From assembly GCA_033765345.1 (NCBI GenBank), contig JANRIC010000235.1, forward strand, positions 1-49,217: a stretch of DNA of 49,217 bases, in the 5' to 3' direction. The notes beneath the pieces are model-generated. The model was given only the letters and a program-made list of their open reading frames with translations, was not told where the DNA came from and made no database searches. Shown here piece by piece: positions 1 to 9,506 of this stretch. A program made the translations under genes and the position numbers. Origin of the DNA: JANRIC01 sp033765345. GTDB lineage: Bacteria; Bacteroidota; Bacteroidia; Cytophagales; Microscillaceae. Position 1 is the first letter of the stretch. Each line of letters opens with the position of its first letter.

Positions 1-28
1 TGCACGAATAAGGGCGTTTATTCGTGCA
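1..28. repeat. hairpin at window edge
   Basis: An 11-bp perfect inverted repeat (positions 1-11 with 18-28) encloses a 6-nt loop. It lies downstream of the leftward gene that ends at 148, about 120 bp past its stop, but no T-run follows on that strand, so terminator function is unproven. The rest of 29-147 holds nothing I recognise. Confidence 0.4.
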
Positions 29-147
29 TTCGTGGCAAAATTGATCATCAAGAGAGGAAATTGAATGCACTTATTTTTTATAGAATTATTGTTTGAAAAT
101 ACTTGCATGGATCATTCCCACATAAATTGTCAGAGAACCAAGAATTT

Positions 148-609
148 TTAACCAGATATTTTTTCTATCTCTTCTTTTAATTTTTCCAGATTTTCCACTT
201 GTCGGATTCCATATCGTTGGCATACAATATCTATATTTCCCTTACGCCAATAACCCGGAGGGCAACATACCACCGCCTTCCCCGACTTTGCATACAAACC
301 CAATTCAAGGAGTGTAACAGGTGCCTGACTTCCGGGGGCGAAATAATACACGATTAAATCTGCCTTTTCCAGCCCTTCCAGTTCCCAGTTGACCTGCTCA
401 TAAAACTGCGGATGATCTATGCTCTGTGACCAGCCACTATCCCAATCCGGCCGACGAGGGTTCAATACGACACCTTTCCAATCTTTGAGAGATTCTAGCA
501 ATTCATTTTGCCATTCTTGAGCTTTGCCTAAATCAATACTGCCTGCTAGAAAAACGGATTTTTCTTCGTCACGAATTATTATTACTTCTGGTGGAAATAA
601 AACTTTCAT
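148..609 (-). CDS. nucleoside 2-deoxyribosyltransferase-like protein
   Basis: A 153-residue soluble protein that looks like the small nucleoside 2-deoxyribosyltransferase-like family. An N-terminal strand carries VFLAGSID (about residues 19-26), followed by an NPRRPDWDSGW segment, a helix, then LIVYYF and the helix LELGLYAKSG. This is the order of the phosphate/ribose-binding loop and the acidic helix in that fold. Classical members swap bases between deoxynucleosides. Many members of this subfamily are uncharacterised and may act on modified nucleotides or in defence, so the substrate is not inferable. It has no operon partner on its strand: the divergent hydrolase begins about 100 bp to the right. 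The start is the only ATG that gives the full first strand. Confidence 0.65.
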   Translation of the reverse strand: MKVLFPPEVIIIRDEEKSVFLAGSIDLGKAQEWQNELLESLKDWKGVVLNPRRPDWDSGWSQSIDHPQFYEQVNWELEGLEKADLIVYYFAPGSQAPVTLLELGLYAKSGKAVVCCPPGYWRKGNIDIVCQRYGIRQVENLEKLKEEIEKISG

Positions 610-705
610 GGCATTCGTTTTTTTATTGTAAGAATATTTTTTATAAATTTAAAGAGAATTTACATACTTTTTCTAAATGTCTCAAAACCCATGATGCTAT
701 TAATT

Positions 706-2391
706 ATGAAGAAAAACTTTTACGGCCTTTTTGTCATCATTTTCTTAGTGTGTGTTTGTTCTTTTTTGCCTTCCCAAGCCCAAGAAAGAGGAAAATTACT
801 TTCCAGCCAACTAGTGGCTGTAAAAACTGTGGGTGAAATTGATAATCTTATCGAACAAACCCTGGGAGGAGGATTAGGTGCTACCATTGCAAAGCTTTTT
901 TTGCCAACTTATTATGATGTAGCCGCCTATAAACTGGTGTATGAAACCATTGATCCGCTCGGAAACCCTACACAAGCTACCGGAGCGGTTTTTATTCCTT
1001 TGGGTATAAATTGTGATCTGGCTATGACTACGTATCTGCACGGAACACTCACCGCAGATCGGGATGCTCCTTCGGGTTTTGCAGGGATTGAGTCTGTGAT
1101 CGGTTTTGCTTTGGCTACTGATGCATATATTACGGTAATGCCTGATTATCTGGGGCTTGGTGAAAACAACGGGCAAGGACTGAGCTATCATCCTTATCAA
1201 CACGCCAAATCTGAGGCAACCGCTTCTGTGGATATGATGCGAGCCGCTCGCGTACTTTGCGCTCAACAAAACCTCAAACTGAACGGGCAGGTCTTTCTGA
1301 CCGGATATTCTCAGGGGGCTCACGCTACGCTGGCTACACAGCGTGAAATTGAGCGATTTCATAAAAACGAATTTAATCTTTCTTATGTCACCGCGGGTTC
1401 AGGTCCTTATGATTTGTATTCTAAACAGACTAAGTTTGTTTTTGCCAATCCAACCTACACCAATCCTTCATTTTTGCCTTATATTCTATTTGGGTATCAA
1501 AACATTTATGGAGGAATTTACAACAATATCAGCGAGGTATTGAATGACCCTTTTAGTGTGACGGTGCCGCCTTTGTTTGATGGCAGCCTGAATGTAGAAC
1601 AGATTGACAGTATGCTGCCCGTTCAATGGAAGACTATATTCAAGCCTGCTTTTTTGAATGATGTCGAGAATAATTCTGGAGGGCGTTTACGTCTCTTACT
1701 TCGAGAAAATACGGTGCTGGGCTGGAGACCCCGAGCACAACTAAGAATGTATTTTTGCACCAAAGATGAGCTGGTAGATTTTCAAAATTCACTCACAGCC
1801 TGGGGTGATTTTGTAAAAAGAGGTGCTTTGTTTAATGTGGCTGCCTTGCCTTTGGGACCTTTCAAACACTTCGATTGTGCTCAGTATGCCTTGCTTGCTA
1901 CTAAAATCAAATTTGATTCCAAGAAAAAAGGCAAAGGTTGCAGCTCTAATTTCTGGGATTGGTGGAAAAACAATGAAGCCCCAGAATTTGAAAATCAAGA
2001 ACTCGTAAACCTTTACCTGCAAAATCAAGCAGAAGTAGATGCTTTTGTAGAGCTGGTTGAGGAAATCAATGCCCCAACACTGGAAGAATTATTGGCTCAA
2101 TATGATCCCCAGGCTTTGGAAGAGTTTAAATCCGAACAAAATCCTGGAATATCGATCACTAGCTACCCTAACCCTACCACAGAAGAAGTTACGCTGGATT
2201 TGTCCTCCCTAGAAACTCCCGTAAAATCTGTGCAGGTATTTGACCTTCAGGGTGCATCTGTGCAAGTGCTTAGCGAGACCGTCGGGGAAGATTTTATGAT
2301 ACTGGATTTCAGAAATCTGAAAAAAGGATTTTATATCATTAAAGTCACCACAGAGGCAGGTACATATCAGAATAAAGTAATCGTGCATTAG
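706..2391 (+). CDS. secreted alpha/beta hydrolase (lipase-like) with T9SS sorting domain
   Basis: About 561 residues. A signal peptide (MKKNFYGLFVIIFL...PSQAQ) supports the start at 706; an ATG at 691 in the same frame adds only five residues. The body resembles secretory lipases/esterases: the nucleophile elbow GYSQG lies near residues 200-204 (Ser202), after an oxyanion-type YLHGTL segment, and PDYLGLGEN precedes it. From about residue 480 the protein ends in a type A T9SS sorting domain (TSYPNPTTEEV, then VQVFDLQG and GFYIIKV). It is therefore probably exported across the outer membrane and anchored or released by T9SS. The substrate is unknown. It is transcribed alone and converges on the gene at 2510-3355. 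Confidence 0.8.
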   Translation: MKKNFYGLFVIIFLVCVCSFLPSQAQERGKLLSSQLVAVKTVGEIDNLIEQTLGGGLGATIAKLFLPTYYDVAAYKLVYETIDPLGNPTQATGAVFIPLGINCDLAMTTYLHGTLTADRDAPSGFAGIESVIGFALATDAYITVMPDYLGLGENNGQGLSYHPYQHAKSEATASVDMMRAARVLCAQQNLKLNGQVFLTGYSQGAHATLATQREIERFHKNEFNLSYVTAGSGPYDLYSKQTKFVFANPTYTNPSFLPYILFGYQNIYGGIYNNISEVLNDPFSVTVPPLFDGSLNVEQIDSMLPVQWKTIFKPAFLNDVENNSGGRLRLLLRENTVLGWRPRAQLRMYFCTKDELVDFQNSLTAWGDFVKRGALFNVAALPLGPFKHFDCAQYALLATKIKFDSKKKGKGCSSNFWDWWKNNEAPEFENQELVNLYLQNQAEVDAFVELVEEINAPTLEELLAQYDPQALEEFKSEQNPGISITSYPNPTTEEVTLDLSSLETPVKSVQVFDLQGASVQVLSETVGEDFMILDFRNLKKGFYIIKVTTEAGTYQNKVIVH

Positions 2392-2453
2392 GAATGGAGA
2401 ATTGGCAATTAAATGCTGAATGATTTAAAAAGAAAATCTGATTTTAAAAAATA

Positions 2454-2494
2454 TTTCAGGTAGTAACTTTGCCAAGCGACGTTACTACCTGAAA
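2454..2494 (-). terminator. intrinsic terminator of the coiled-coil membrane protein gene
   Basis: A perfect 14-bp stem (2454-2467 with 2481-2494) has a 13-nt loop. Read leftward it is followed by a T-rich run (ATATTTTTT). It sits 16 bp beyond the stop of the leftward gene at 2510 and 60 bp beyond the stop of the convergent hydrolase gene, so it may serve both, more weakly for the latter. Confidence 0.7.
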
Positions 2495-2509
2495 AAATAA
2501 AAACAAGCG

Positions 2510-3355
2510 TTAATTGGATCGGGCAAATTTAATGTCCTTGATGTCGTCTTGATTTTGTCCGTTTTGGCTATGACCGATTAGCTTGAGATTCTTGGAATTA
2601 TCTTCCATATTTTCAAATCCGAAGAAATTTGAAAAATAGAGCTTTCCATCTTCAAAGCTAAAAAACTGCTTATCAATCAAAATTTTTTCTTCCTCGCGCT
2701 TGAATTCGGACTCTAAGTGGTGAAGATTTTTCTCCATCCTGTCCATCGTAATTCGAAGCTCGGCTCGGTCACCTTCACTCACATCTTTGTCCATTTTTTC
2801 GCTCAGTCTTCGCATATCCCGAAGGTCATTGCTTCTTTTGGCCACTTCCAAACAAAGGTTGTGTACCAATCCGATTTGTTTTTTAAGGTTGGCTTCTTTG
2901 ATTACATCCTGCCAGTCTTCAACCGAAATGACAGCATCCTCAAAAAGATTATCACACTTTTCAGTAATTTCTTCAAAATAAGACTGTAACAGATCATAAT
3001 TAATGGTATCCCGGTGTAGGCGACGACTATAGATGTGAATTCTTTTTTTGATAGAAAAAATGTGCGAAAGCAGGAGATTGATATTACGAATCGTGTTATA
3101 TCCCCTGGAGCGTAACGTAGCGGCTTCGTGTACCAAAGCCCATTTGCGTGAAATCAACCCTCCTACCAAGCCGGAGAGCAGAGAAACGATCAGAATCAGG
3201 ATAGCCGATACAGCGGCATTGATGCTGGTAAATAACCAAAAAGTAACGGCTATTACAGAAATTACCAGCAAAATAAGAAATAAGACCTCCGGTGAAACGA
3301 GGATTCTGCCCAATATGCTCCAATTATTATGTTGAGCTTCATTTGATTTGTCCAT
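2510..3355 (-). CDS. two-TM membrane protein with long coiled coil, function unknown
   Basis: A 281-residue protein I do not recognise. Two adjacent hydrophobic segments lie near residues 22-43 (VLFLILLVISVIAVTFWLF) and 48-67 (AVSAILILIVSLLSGLVGGL). A mostly helical, charged region follows from about 75 to 230 (heptad-like stretches such as RLSEKMDKDV and MEKNLHHLESEFKREEEK), then a short tail rich in aromatic and polar residues. The likely topology is a hairpin in the inner membrane with a large cytoplasmic coiled coil. There are no catalytic motifs. It is monocistronic, with its own terminator downstream and an uninformative 620-bp spacer upstream. Confidence 0.7.
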   Translation of the reverse strand: MDKSNEAQHNNWSILGRILVSPEVLFLILLVISVIAVTFWLFTSINAAVSAILILIVSLLSGLVGGLISRKWALVHEAATLRSRGYNTIRNINLLLSHIFSIKKRIHIYSRRLHRDTINYDLLQSYFEEITEKCDNLFEDAVISVEDWQDVIKEANLKKQIGLVHNLCLEVAKRSNDLRDMRRLSEKMDKDVSEGDRAELRITMDRMEKNLHHLESEFKREEEKILIDKQFFSFEDGKLYFSNFFGFENMEDNSKNLKLIGHSQNGQNQDDIKDIKFARSN

Positions 3356-3974
3356 AGGCTTTTATAAAGCAATTTATGATTATATATAAAGATTGATTAA
3401 ACTCCTTGATTATGCGAAAAATTCTAAAAAATCTGAGCTTTCCGGGAATCTTTTCCCATCAAATGATAAGCGACTTAGATTCATATTACTGTACTCTAAA
3501 CAACGGAAGGGCTTCTAATTGTTTTTTTAAAGGTCTCCTATGCGTCTCGATGTAATTTTTTGACAGATTTTTGAATTATGGAGTGCAGTGTATGCCCTAT
3601 TCGCTTGGAATCAATGCTTTTCAATGCCAAAAGAGCTTTTTTTAGAGGTAAATCCCAGGCTTAGTTGTCTGATTTACAGCAAAGAATTTTGTTTTATATC
3701 GTCAATTTTAGGATTTTCAGCGTGAAATCAGGGATTTCAGGCGTTTTAAAAAATAAAAAATTGGGATTGTAAAAAAATAAGAATTTAATGGCATTATTTG
3801 AATTATACTTAAAAATCTTACTTCGCAAACCAAGGCAGATGACAGCATAAATCTTATATTTTAAAAAAAATAAACGCCGGACACTGCCCGACGCTTATAT
3901 TTAAGGATAATGTGTAACAAGAATGCTATTCATTCAAAACAGTGAGCTGTGAAGACACAGCCCACGGCGACTTG
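3356..3974. other. 619-bp spacer, mostly without recognisable features
   Basis: AT-rich spacer between two leftward genes. On the minus strand, positions 3538-3660 read as 40 uninterrupted protein-like codons with no ATG (LPLKKALLALKSIDSKRIGH and onward), which may be a decayed coding remnant; I cannot assign a family. Near the right end there is a nested inverted repeat listed separately. Otherwise I see no gene, and no -33/-7 pair I would defend. Confidence 0.4.
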
Positions 3975-3977
3975 TTA
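3915..3977 (-). terminator. nested inverted repeat after the VIT/VWA gene, possible terminator
   Basis: An inner stem GCTGTG/CACAGC (3946-3951 with 3956-3961) with an AAGA loop lies inside an outer 7-bp stem TAACAAG/CTTGTTA (3915-3921 with 3971-3977). The outer right arm includes the stop codon of the leftward gene. On the minus strand only a short T-run (ACTGTTTTG) follows the inner stem, so termination would be weak. Confidence 0.35.
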
Positions 3978-6383
3978 TTTGAGTATAAATTGGATATGCA
4001 CAGTCGTTTTTTGTCGTACAGCTTTTCCTTTGTGTTGAGCGGCTATCCAACGAGGGCTCATCTTTAAGAGTCTGAGGGCTTCCTCATCACAACCTTCGCC
4101 CAGACTGGAGAGTACTTTGATTTCGCTGATACTGCCATCTTTTTCTACTACAAATTCCAGCGTTACGCTTCCCTGTAGTTTTTTTGCTTTGGCTTTTTCG
4201 GGGTAAATCAGATTCTTGGCAATGAATTTATCAAATTCAGTCATACCACCTGGGTAGCTTGCCGATTGATCTACAACAGTCAATACTTTTTCTTCCTCTT
4301 TTCTTTTGTCTTGCTCAGTTACTTTTTCTTCTAAGATATCTGAGTTGGTATTAAGCATCAGGTTTTCATCTTTGGCATCGATTTTAGGTGCATAAGAAGG
4401 TTTGTTACTCATATAATACGCAGTTTTTTGCTTTTTGAGCCCTTCACCACCACTGACGGCGGTATTGTTGACACCTTGCGGCAGAGGAAGCACTTGTTTG
4501 ACGGTTTCGTATTCCTGATTTTTGTTGCGTACTTCATTGTCAATGGCTATAAAAGAAGTATATTGAGTCAATAAATTATATTTCAAACCTAGCTCGGTCA
4601 CTTCTTTGATTCGTCTGTCGTTTTCTTCGCCATAGGGCTGCAATTGTGTGTAATCATCCAAGAGTTGGATACGCTTACGCGCCCAGAGGTAGCGCAAGGC
4701 TTGATTATTGTCGGTATCGGCAGTTTTTACAAAGATAGTTTCTTTGTATTCTTTTTCACCTGATAGCCCACTCACGGTGATACTTCCCTGAGCCGAACCT
4801 CTGTATTTGCCATAAACAATGATGGGTCTTTCTGAAAAAACATCGGGGATACTGATGGGCTCCACGTCATAGGCATCAAAACCCTGGTAGTTGATTTTGA
4901 TTTTGGTCAGAACTGGGTTTTGAACATACCGGAGAAATTTCTGCCCTACGGTTTTGGCTTCTTGGTCATTGGTTACGATAAAGGGTTCGCCCATTCCGGC
5001 GCGTGCCATGCCCTCGATCAGAAAGCGATTGACTGCCGAACCGATCCCAAACGCAAATAAATTGGCTTCATTCAAATTATTACGAATCAAATCAAAAGCT
5101 TCCCGCTCTACGGTCACATAACCATCCGTAACGACTACAAAAGTTCTTGAAAAATTCTTGGTTTCTTTGAAAGCCAGGGCATTTTGCAAGGCAGGCATGA
5201 GGCGAGTGCCACCACCGCCGCGTTGTTCGTCAATGACTTTGATGGCTTTGTCAATATTGGTCGGAGTAGCTGCCATAGATTCCGGGGAAAGCATTTGATT
5301 GCTGCTTTCAAAAAGCATGACATTAAATCGATCTGTGGCACGTAGATTCCCAATCAATTCTTTTAAAAGGGCTTTGGAGACATCCAAAGGGAAACCATTC
5401 ATAGAACCAGATACATCCACAATAAACACATATTCACGTGGAGGAATCTGATCCAATCGGGGAGCTATGGGCGGCTGCATCATCAATAAGAAGAATTTTT
5501 CGGATTCCTGATCTCCGTAAACCTCATCGTTTCCGCTGGCTATGGCGTTTTCGCCTTCATAGAGCAAAAGACCAGATTGTACGGCACCACCTGTGAGGCG
5601 ATATTTGAGGATATAATCCCGATTACCGCCGAATTTTTCTGCGGGCTTAAGTTTGACGAAGCCACTGTTTTTGCCTGCATAATTAATGTCTACCTGATGC
5701 GAGGTACAAGTAATATCCTGAATAGGCATTCCGGCATTGAGAACAGTCTGAATATCAAAGGTATAATTGGGTTCTTTGCCTTGTTTGAGATAAGGGTTTT
5801 CTACCCATTTTTCATTGGGAGTAGCATTGGCTGCCAAAGTCTCCGAATAGCGGGGACCTACCACAGTAGGGTAAGCAAAAGAATAAACGCCTTCGGTAGG
5901 CTCAAGAAGCTCGGTATAGCGCAGTTCTACGGTGATGGAGTCGCCGGGTAAGATATTGGCAACATTCATTTGGAAAACATTGGGGTTAAACTGCTCGAGG
6001 AGCGAGGCGGTTTTGCCTTGTTCTTTGGCTTCTTCGTATTGTTTGCGGGCTTTTTCTTTTTCCTCAATTTTGGCGATGAGTTTCCGCTCTCCGATGGTCA
6101 TCGTCATGGCGTATACAGCAGCACGGGTAGAGCCTGGGAATACATAAATGGCTTCGAGGGTATTTTCACCTTCATTTACGTAAACTTGCTTGACTTTTAC
6201 ATCAGCGATCACTCCGGCGATATTTACTTCGGCCGAAGTATGTTTCAGGGGCATCAGATCAGTGCCTTTGTCCTTGCTTTTTACAAGGAAATAAGGCGAT
6301 AAGGTTTGATCCGGGTTTTGGGCGATGGTTTGACTTCCTGCGAGCATCCAAAAACAAAATAAAAGTTGAAATAGATTTTTCAT
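3975..6383 (-). CDS. VIT and von Willebrand factor A domain protein with C-terminal TonB domain
   Basis: An 802-residue exported protein with a signal peptide (residues 1-21, ending IAQ). A VIT domain follows at about 25-165 (the VKVKQVYVNEGENTLEAIYVFP stretch is typical), then a VWA domain at about 315-490 with an intact MIDAS motif DVSGS (323-327). After a linker, residues 710-802 form a TonB C-terminal fold beginning YPGGMTEF. VIT-VWA proteins relate to inter-alpha-trypsin-inhibitor heavy chains and bind partners through a metal ion. The TonB_C domain here has no TonB membrane anchor, so it is probably an interaction module in the periplasm, not an energy transducer. It is transcribed alone. 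Confidence 0.85.
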   Translation of the reverse strand: MKNLFQLLFCFWMLAGSQTIAQNPDQTLSPYFLVKSKDKGTDLMPLKHTSAEVNIAGVIADVKVKQVYVNEGENTLEAIYVFPGSTRAAVYAMTMTIGERKLIAKIEEKEKARKQYEEAKEQGKTASLLEQFNPNVFQMNVANILPGDSITVELRYTELLEPTEGVYSFAYPTVVGPRYSETLAANATPNEKWVENPYLKQGKEPNYTFDIQTVLNAGMPIQDITCTSHQVDINYAGKNSGFVKLKPAEKFGGNRDYILKYRLTGGAVQSGLLLYEGENAIASGNDEVYGDQESEKFFLLMMQPPIAPRLDQIPPREYVFIVDVSGSMNGFPLDVSKALLKELIGNLRATDRFNVMLFESSNQMLSPESMAATPTNIDKAIKVIDEQRGGGGTRLMPALQNALAFKETKNFSRTFVVVTDGYVTVEREAFDLIRNNLNEANLFAFGIGSAVNRFLIEGMARAGMGEPFIVTNDQEAKTVGQKFLRYVQNPVLTKIKINYQGFDAYDVEPISIPDVFSERPIIVYGKYRGSAQGSITVSGLSGEKEYKETIFVKTADTDNNQALRYLWARKRIQLLDDYTQLQPYGEENDRRIKEVTELGLKYNLLTQYTSFIAIDNEVRNKNQEYETVKQVLPLPQGVNNTAVSGGEGLKKQKTAYYMSNKPSYAPKIDAKDENLMLNTNSDILEEKVTEQDKRKEEEKVLTVVDQSASYPGGMTEFDKFIAKNLIYPEKAKAKKLQGSVTLEFVVEKDGSISEIKVLSSLGEGCDEEALRLLKMSPRWIAAQHKGKAVRQKTTVHIQFILK

Positions 6384-6503
6384 GAATTAAGTGATTTGAT
6401 TTCTTTTTCCACAATATATATAGGCATACTGAATGGGCTAGAATTTATTACAAACTCAGATGGGTTTTTAGCTTAGATTAAATTTTTATTTGTATTTCGG
6501 ATA

Positions 6504-6833
6504 TTATAAAAACTGAAGGATTGATTTTCTAAATACAGTTTCACTATATTTTTCAAGAAATGCATACGTTTGATTGTCTACTTTTTCAAACCCAATGACC
6601 AGATCACTTCCAATTTCATAAGATTGTTTTTCGCCTAGAAACATAGCCCTTCCGCCGCTCGTTCTCACGGCAAAATTTTTAAGTTCAAATTCAAGCGAAG
6701 AGTTTGTTGTAAAATGCCTATCAAAATCATCTCGGTTGGTAGAAATGAACTCTTTGATGAGAATTTTTTTGCCTAGAAATGAATCACAGGTTTCGAAAAA
6801 TAAAATGAGATTTTGTATTAAACTGGGTTGCAT
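6504..6833 (-). CDS. hypothetical protein, 109 aa
   Basis: A small soluble protein with no family that I recognise. It is predicted mixed alpha/beta: an N-terminal helix (SLIQNLILFFETCDSF), a basic segment, then strands around LEFELKNFAVRTSGG and DLVIGFEKV. It lacks a signal peptide and membrane segments. The start follows a clear non-coding gap, and the element at 6850-6930 lies just upstream. Length and codon use look coding, but support comes only from the open frame and protein-like composition. Confidence 0.5.
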   Translation of the reverse strand: MQPSLIQNLILFFETCDSFLGKKILIKEFISTNRDDFDRHFTTNSSLEFELKNFAVRTSGGRAMFLGEKQSYEIGSDLVIGFEKVDNQTYAFLEKYSETVFRKSILQFL

Positions 6834-6849
6834 TGATTTGTATCTATTT

Positions 6850-6930
6850 TATACCCAGATTGAAGTGATTTGCCTGATTATGCCCGATTTCTTTTCTTAA
6901 AATCAGGAAAGCGACTTCGGTTTGATGACA
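6850..6930 (+). repeat. TATAC element, copy A (degenerate short form)
   Basis: It begins TATACCCAGATTGAAGTGAT, identical to the left end of the copy at 39819, and ends near GCGACTTCGGTTTGATGACA, where the terminal GAGTATA has decayed. About 81 bp, shorter than the 103-bp form. It lies in the spacer between two leftward genes. Confidence 0.65.
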
Positions 6931-7042
6931 AATACAGGAATTTACCAGATTTGCATTTCCTTTTGTATCCGATGCTTCCTTAGAAAATACACATTAGACC
7001 TCGTTGGCTGATTTATTGGGGAAACTGTGCAGATTTATCTAA

Positions 7043-9256
7043 CTAAAACTGCTTTAAAAAACTCAACTTAGCAATGGCGTGATCTTCTACTTCTCTGATA
7101 TTCAAAGCATTATCGATACTATTGTGGTTAAATACCAAATATAAGAAAGACAATGGACGATACTCCCAAGCCAAGCGAATGTTGTAGTTCTGGGCATTGC
7201 CGCCTGAGTTTTTCTGATAAAAAGCAATAAATTGTAACCGAGGGTTTAAGGCCAATCGTGCCTCGAGACTGTATAAATCCACGACTAAATCGCCCTCCAA
7301 TGCACCGACATCTTTGAATCGATTTCTGAACAAGCGCCCTGTAATAGAAACATGTGGAATGGGTGCAAACTGAAGCTGCCAATTGCTTGAATTCAGTTTT
7401 CCATCAAAATAAGTTCCCCATTCATAAGCTAGGCTGAAATTGATGATTTTGGATGGGTCTGTCTGGTAATAAATTTGATGGCGCAAATAATGATAATCTC
7501 CCTGAGTGATTTCTACGCCTAATGGGTCAAAAACTTCAGTCAAACGCTGGAAAGTAGGATTGATAAAATAACCCAAATACCCTCCGTTTTGAAAATTTAA
7601 CCATACCGGATTGATATTAATCTGGCGCTCGATGAGTTGCCCCGTAGAAGCTTGATGATAAAACTCTACCAATATTCCCGGCTCAAAAGCCCGGATGAGT
7701 TTTTTGAAAGGAATCCAATTGCCTCGATTGTACCAGAAAATGCCTGGGGTAGTGCCAATTATGTCTTTTCTGGATACAAAACCCACTTCTGGGTTAAAGT
7801 TGCGGGTTACCAGGGATTGAGTCCACCAGATTTTTAATTGGTTGGTGGCATAGGTATACCTGCCAAATCCGGCAAATCCTTGCTGCCCTGTCAGACTGGA
7901 AGTAGAATGAATCATCATGGCATTCAAAGAGTGGGACTCCCCGATCCGGAAAAAACCATCTAAGGCACTGACGATATTGGTATTATCTGGTTGGTTTTTG
8001 AGGGTAATCAAACCTCCGATTCGGTTTTGTTTGCCAAAGTTTTCTGAAAATCTTCCCACAAAAAAGTTGGTACCAGGGCTTTCATCAACTTCTCGCTGAC
8101 GCATGGCAATCAGTCCGAAATTACGCTTAACGGATCGATACACAAACCGCCCACCGGCATCTAGCGGGATGGGATTCCCGAAATTATCGAGACCGATCTG
8201 ACGGCTAAAAAAAGGCTGAATACGCATATTCCCTCCCGATAGGTCATCGTTAGGGCTTAGCCCAACGGCGAAGATCGAGGCATTTTCCAGGAAAAACTGC
8301 CTTCTTTCGGGGAAAAAGACCGAAAAACGCGTCACATTATTGACCTGCCTATCGACATCTGCTTGTGCAAAATCAGTATTGGCGGTCAAATCCAACACAG
8401 CATTGGGGTTGATAGCCCACTTGATATCTGCTCCAAACTTAAAGTTAAACTCATTTGGATCAACATCTTCTTCAAAATTTTCATATTGGTCATAAGATGA
8501 CAATACATAAGGCTGAACACGGATATTGGGTTTAGGAGGTGGTGGCTGCAGATTTTGTAAGAGTCCGGCATAATCCATTCTCAGGGAACTAAATGAACGT
8601 GGATATGGTGAAAAAGCAGTGGTTTCGTTTGTTAAGCGCCGATTTCGATAGATATTGAAGCCCCAACTTTGTAATGAGTCTTCGGTTTTGCGATAGCGTA
8701 ATGTTTCCCAGGGAATGGCTATTTCCGCCACCCAGCCGGAATCACTCCGGGAAGTACGCACACGCCATAAGCCGTCCCAATCGGTATCATAATACAAATC
8801 ATCAAAAGATAATAAATCTCGCTGAACGCCATAAGGATTGGTGGCAAGCATCATGGCATTGCGTTGGTCATTAAAGCCATCAAAAGAAAGGGCTACTATG
8901 TCGTGCTGTCTGAAATTAAAATCCCTTTTAAAATCAGTAGCACGGAGGGCTTTTTTACCCAATGAATCGTGTAGTATGATTCCAAAATAAAGAAATCGTC
9001 GATTGTACAATACCTTTACTTCGGTCTGATGATTGGGAGAGTTGCCCTGAAAAGGTTCAATCTGAATGAATTGAGGAGAGTTTTCGGCAAGCGACCATTC
9101 GGAATCATTCAAAATACCGTCTACACGCAATGAATTTTTTATTTGAACGGCAGTGAGCTTTTTTTTGATGGAATCCGGTTTGAATACCTCTGCATCTTGA
9201 GCAAAAGCAGGAAATAATACGAAGAAAAATAGCCCAAATGTAAGAATTTTGTTCAT
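7043..9256 (-). CDS. CBM9-like/DUF5916 outer-membrane protein
   Basis: 737 residues. A signal peptide (MNKILTFGLFFFVLFPAFAQ) leads to a carbohydrate-binding family 9-like sandwich at about 35-235, with the hallmark pattern VDGILNDSEW, YNRRFLYFGI and GWVAEIAIPWETLRY. The remainder is the DUF5916 region, rich in alternating aromatic strands, containing FFPERRQFFLENASIF and ending in an aromatic terminal strand (IAKLSFLKQF). The family is common in Bacteroidota and is predicted to be an outer-membrane barrel with a surface or periplasmic sandwich. The ligand is unknown, and sugar binding should not be assumed. No SusD or regulator lies beside it. Confidence 0.8.
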   Translation of the reverse strand: MNKILTFGLFFFVLFPAFAQDAEVFKPDSIKKKLTAVQIKNSLRVDGILNDSEWSLAENSPQFIQIEPFQGNSPNHQTEVKVLYNRRFLYFGIILHDSLGKKALRATDFKRDFNFRQHDIVALSFDGFNDQRNAMMLATNPYGVQRDLLSFDDLYYDTDWDGLWRVRTSRSDSGWVAEIAIPWETLRYRKTEDSLQSWGFNIYRNRRLTNETTAFSPYPRSFSSLRMDYAGLLQNLQPPPPKPNIRVQPYVLSSYDQYENFEEDVDPNEFNFKFGADIKWAINPNAVLDLTANTDFAQADVDRQVNNVTRFSVFFPERRQFFLENASIFAVGLSPNDDLSGGNMRIQPFFSRQIGLDNFGNPIPLDAGGRFVYRSVKRNFGLIAMRQREVDESPGTNFFVGRFSENFGKQNRIGGLITLKNQPDNTNIVSALDGFFRIGESHSLNAMMIHSTSSLTGQQGFAGFGRYTYATNQLKIWWTQSLVTRNFNPEVGFVSRKDIIGTTPGIFWYNRGNWIPFKKLIRAFEPGILVEFYHQASTGQLIERQININPVWLNFQNGGYLGYFINPTFQRLTEVFDPLGVEITQGDYHYLRHQIYYQTDPSKIINFSLAYEWGTYFDGKLNSSNWQLQFAPIPHVSITGRLFRNRFKDVGALEGDLVVDLYSLEARLALNPRLQFIAFYQKNSGGNAQNYNIRLAWEYRPLSFLYLVFNHNSIDNALNIREVEDHAIAKLSFLKQF

Positions 9257-9326
9257 GGTTTAGTAAATGATGTATGGCTCTTTATGAAATTACTTGAAAC
9301 TTATTTATTTACACGTGAAGACGGGC

Positions 9327-9359
9327 AACGACAAGGTCGCTTTGAGCGACCTTGTCGTT
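9327..9359. repeat. hairpin 1 of a covarying pair
   Basis: A perfect 15-bp stem (9327-9341 with 9345-9359), core ACAAGGTCGC/GCGACCTTGT, with a three-base TTG loop. No T-run follows on either strand, so it is more like a repetitive extragenic palindrome than a terminator. Confidence 0.6.
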
Positions 9360-9506
9360 TGAATAGATTTATCTTCAAGTAAAATCATAAAGAATGATGC
9401 AAATTTAGCTTAAGGATTTATCATAAGTCGAGAATAACAGCTAAATATAGTTAAGGATGTTGTGTGGCTTGTATGGATTGAGGGAGGAAAAGTGATGGAG
9501 GGACAC

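Noticed and set aside
591..836. 81-codon plus-strand frame beginning in the upstream gene's start region
   Set aside because: It overlaps the signal-peptide region of the hydrolase in another frame and has no recognisable family; it is a shadow.
2462..2471. -7 promoter-like TAACTTTG on the plus strand
   Set aside because: It lies in the arm and loop of the terminator hairpin between convergent genes and has no -33 partner; likely chance.
3810..3850. TATACTTAAAAATCTTACTT as another copy of the dispersed element
   Set aside because: Only the first few bases match; the inner sequence and the other end are absent.
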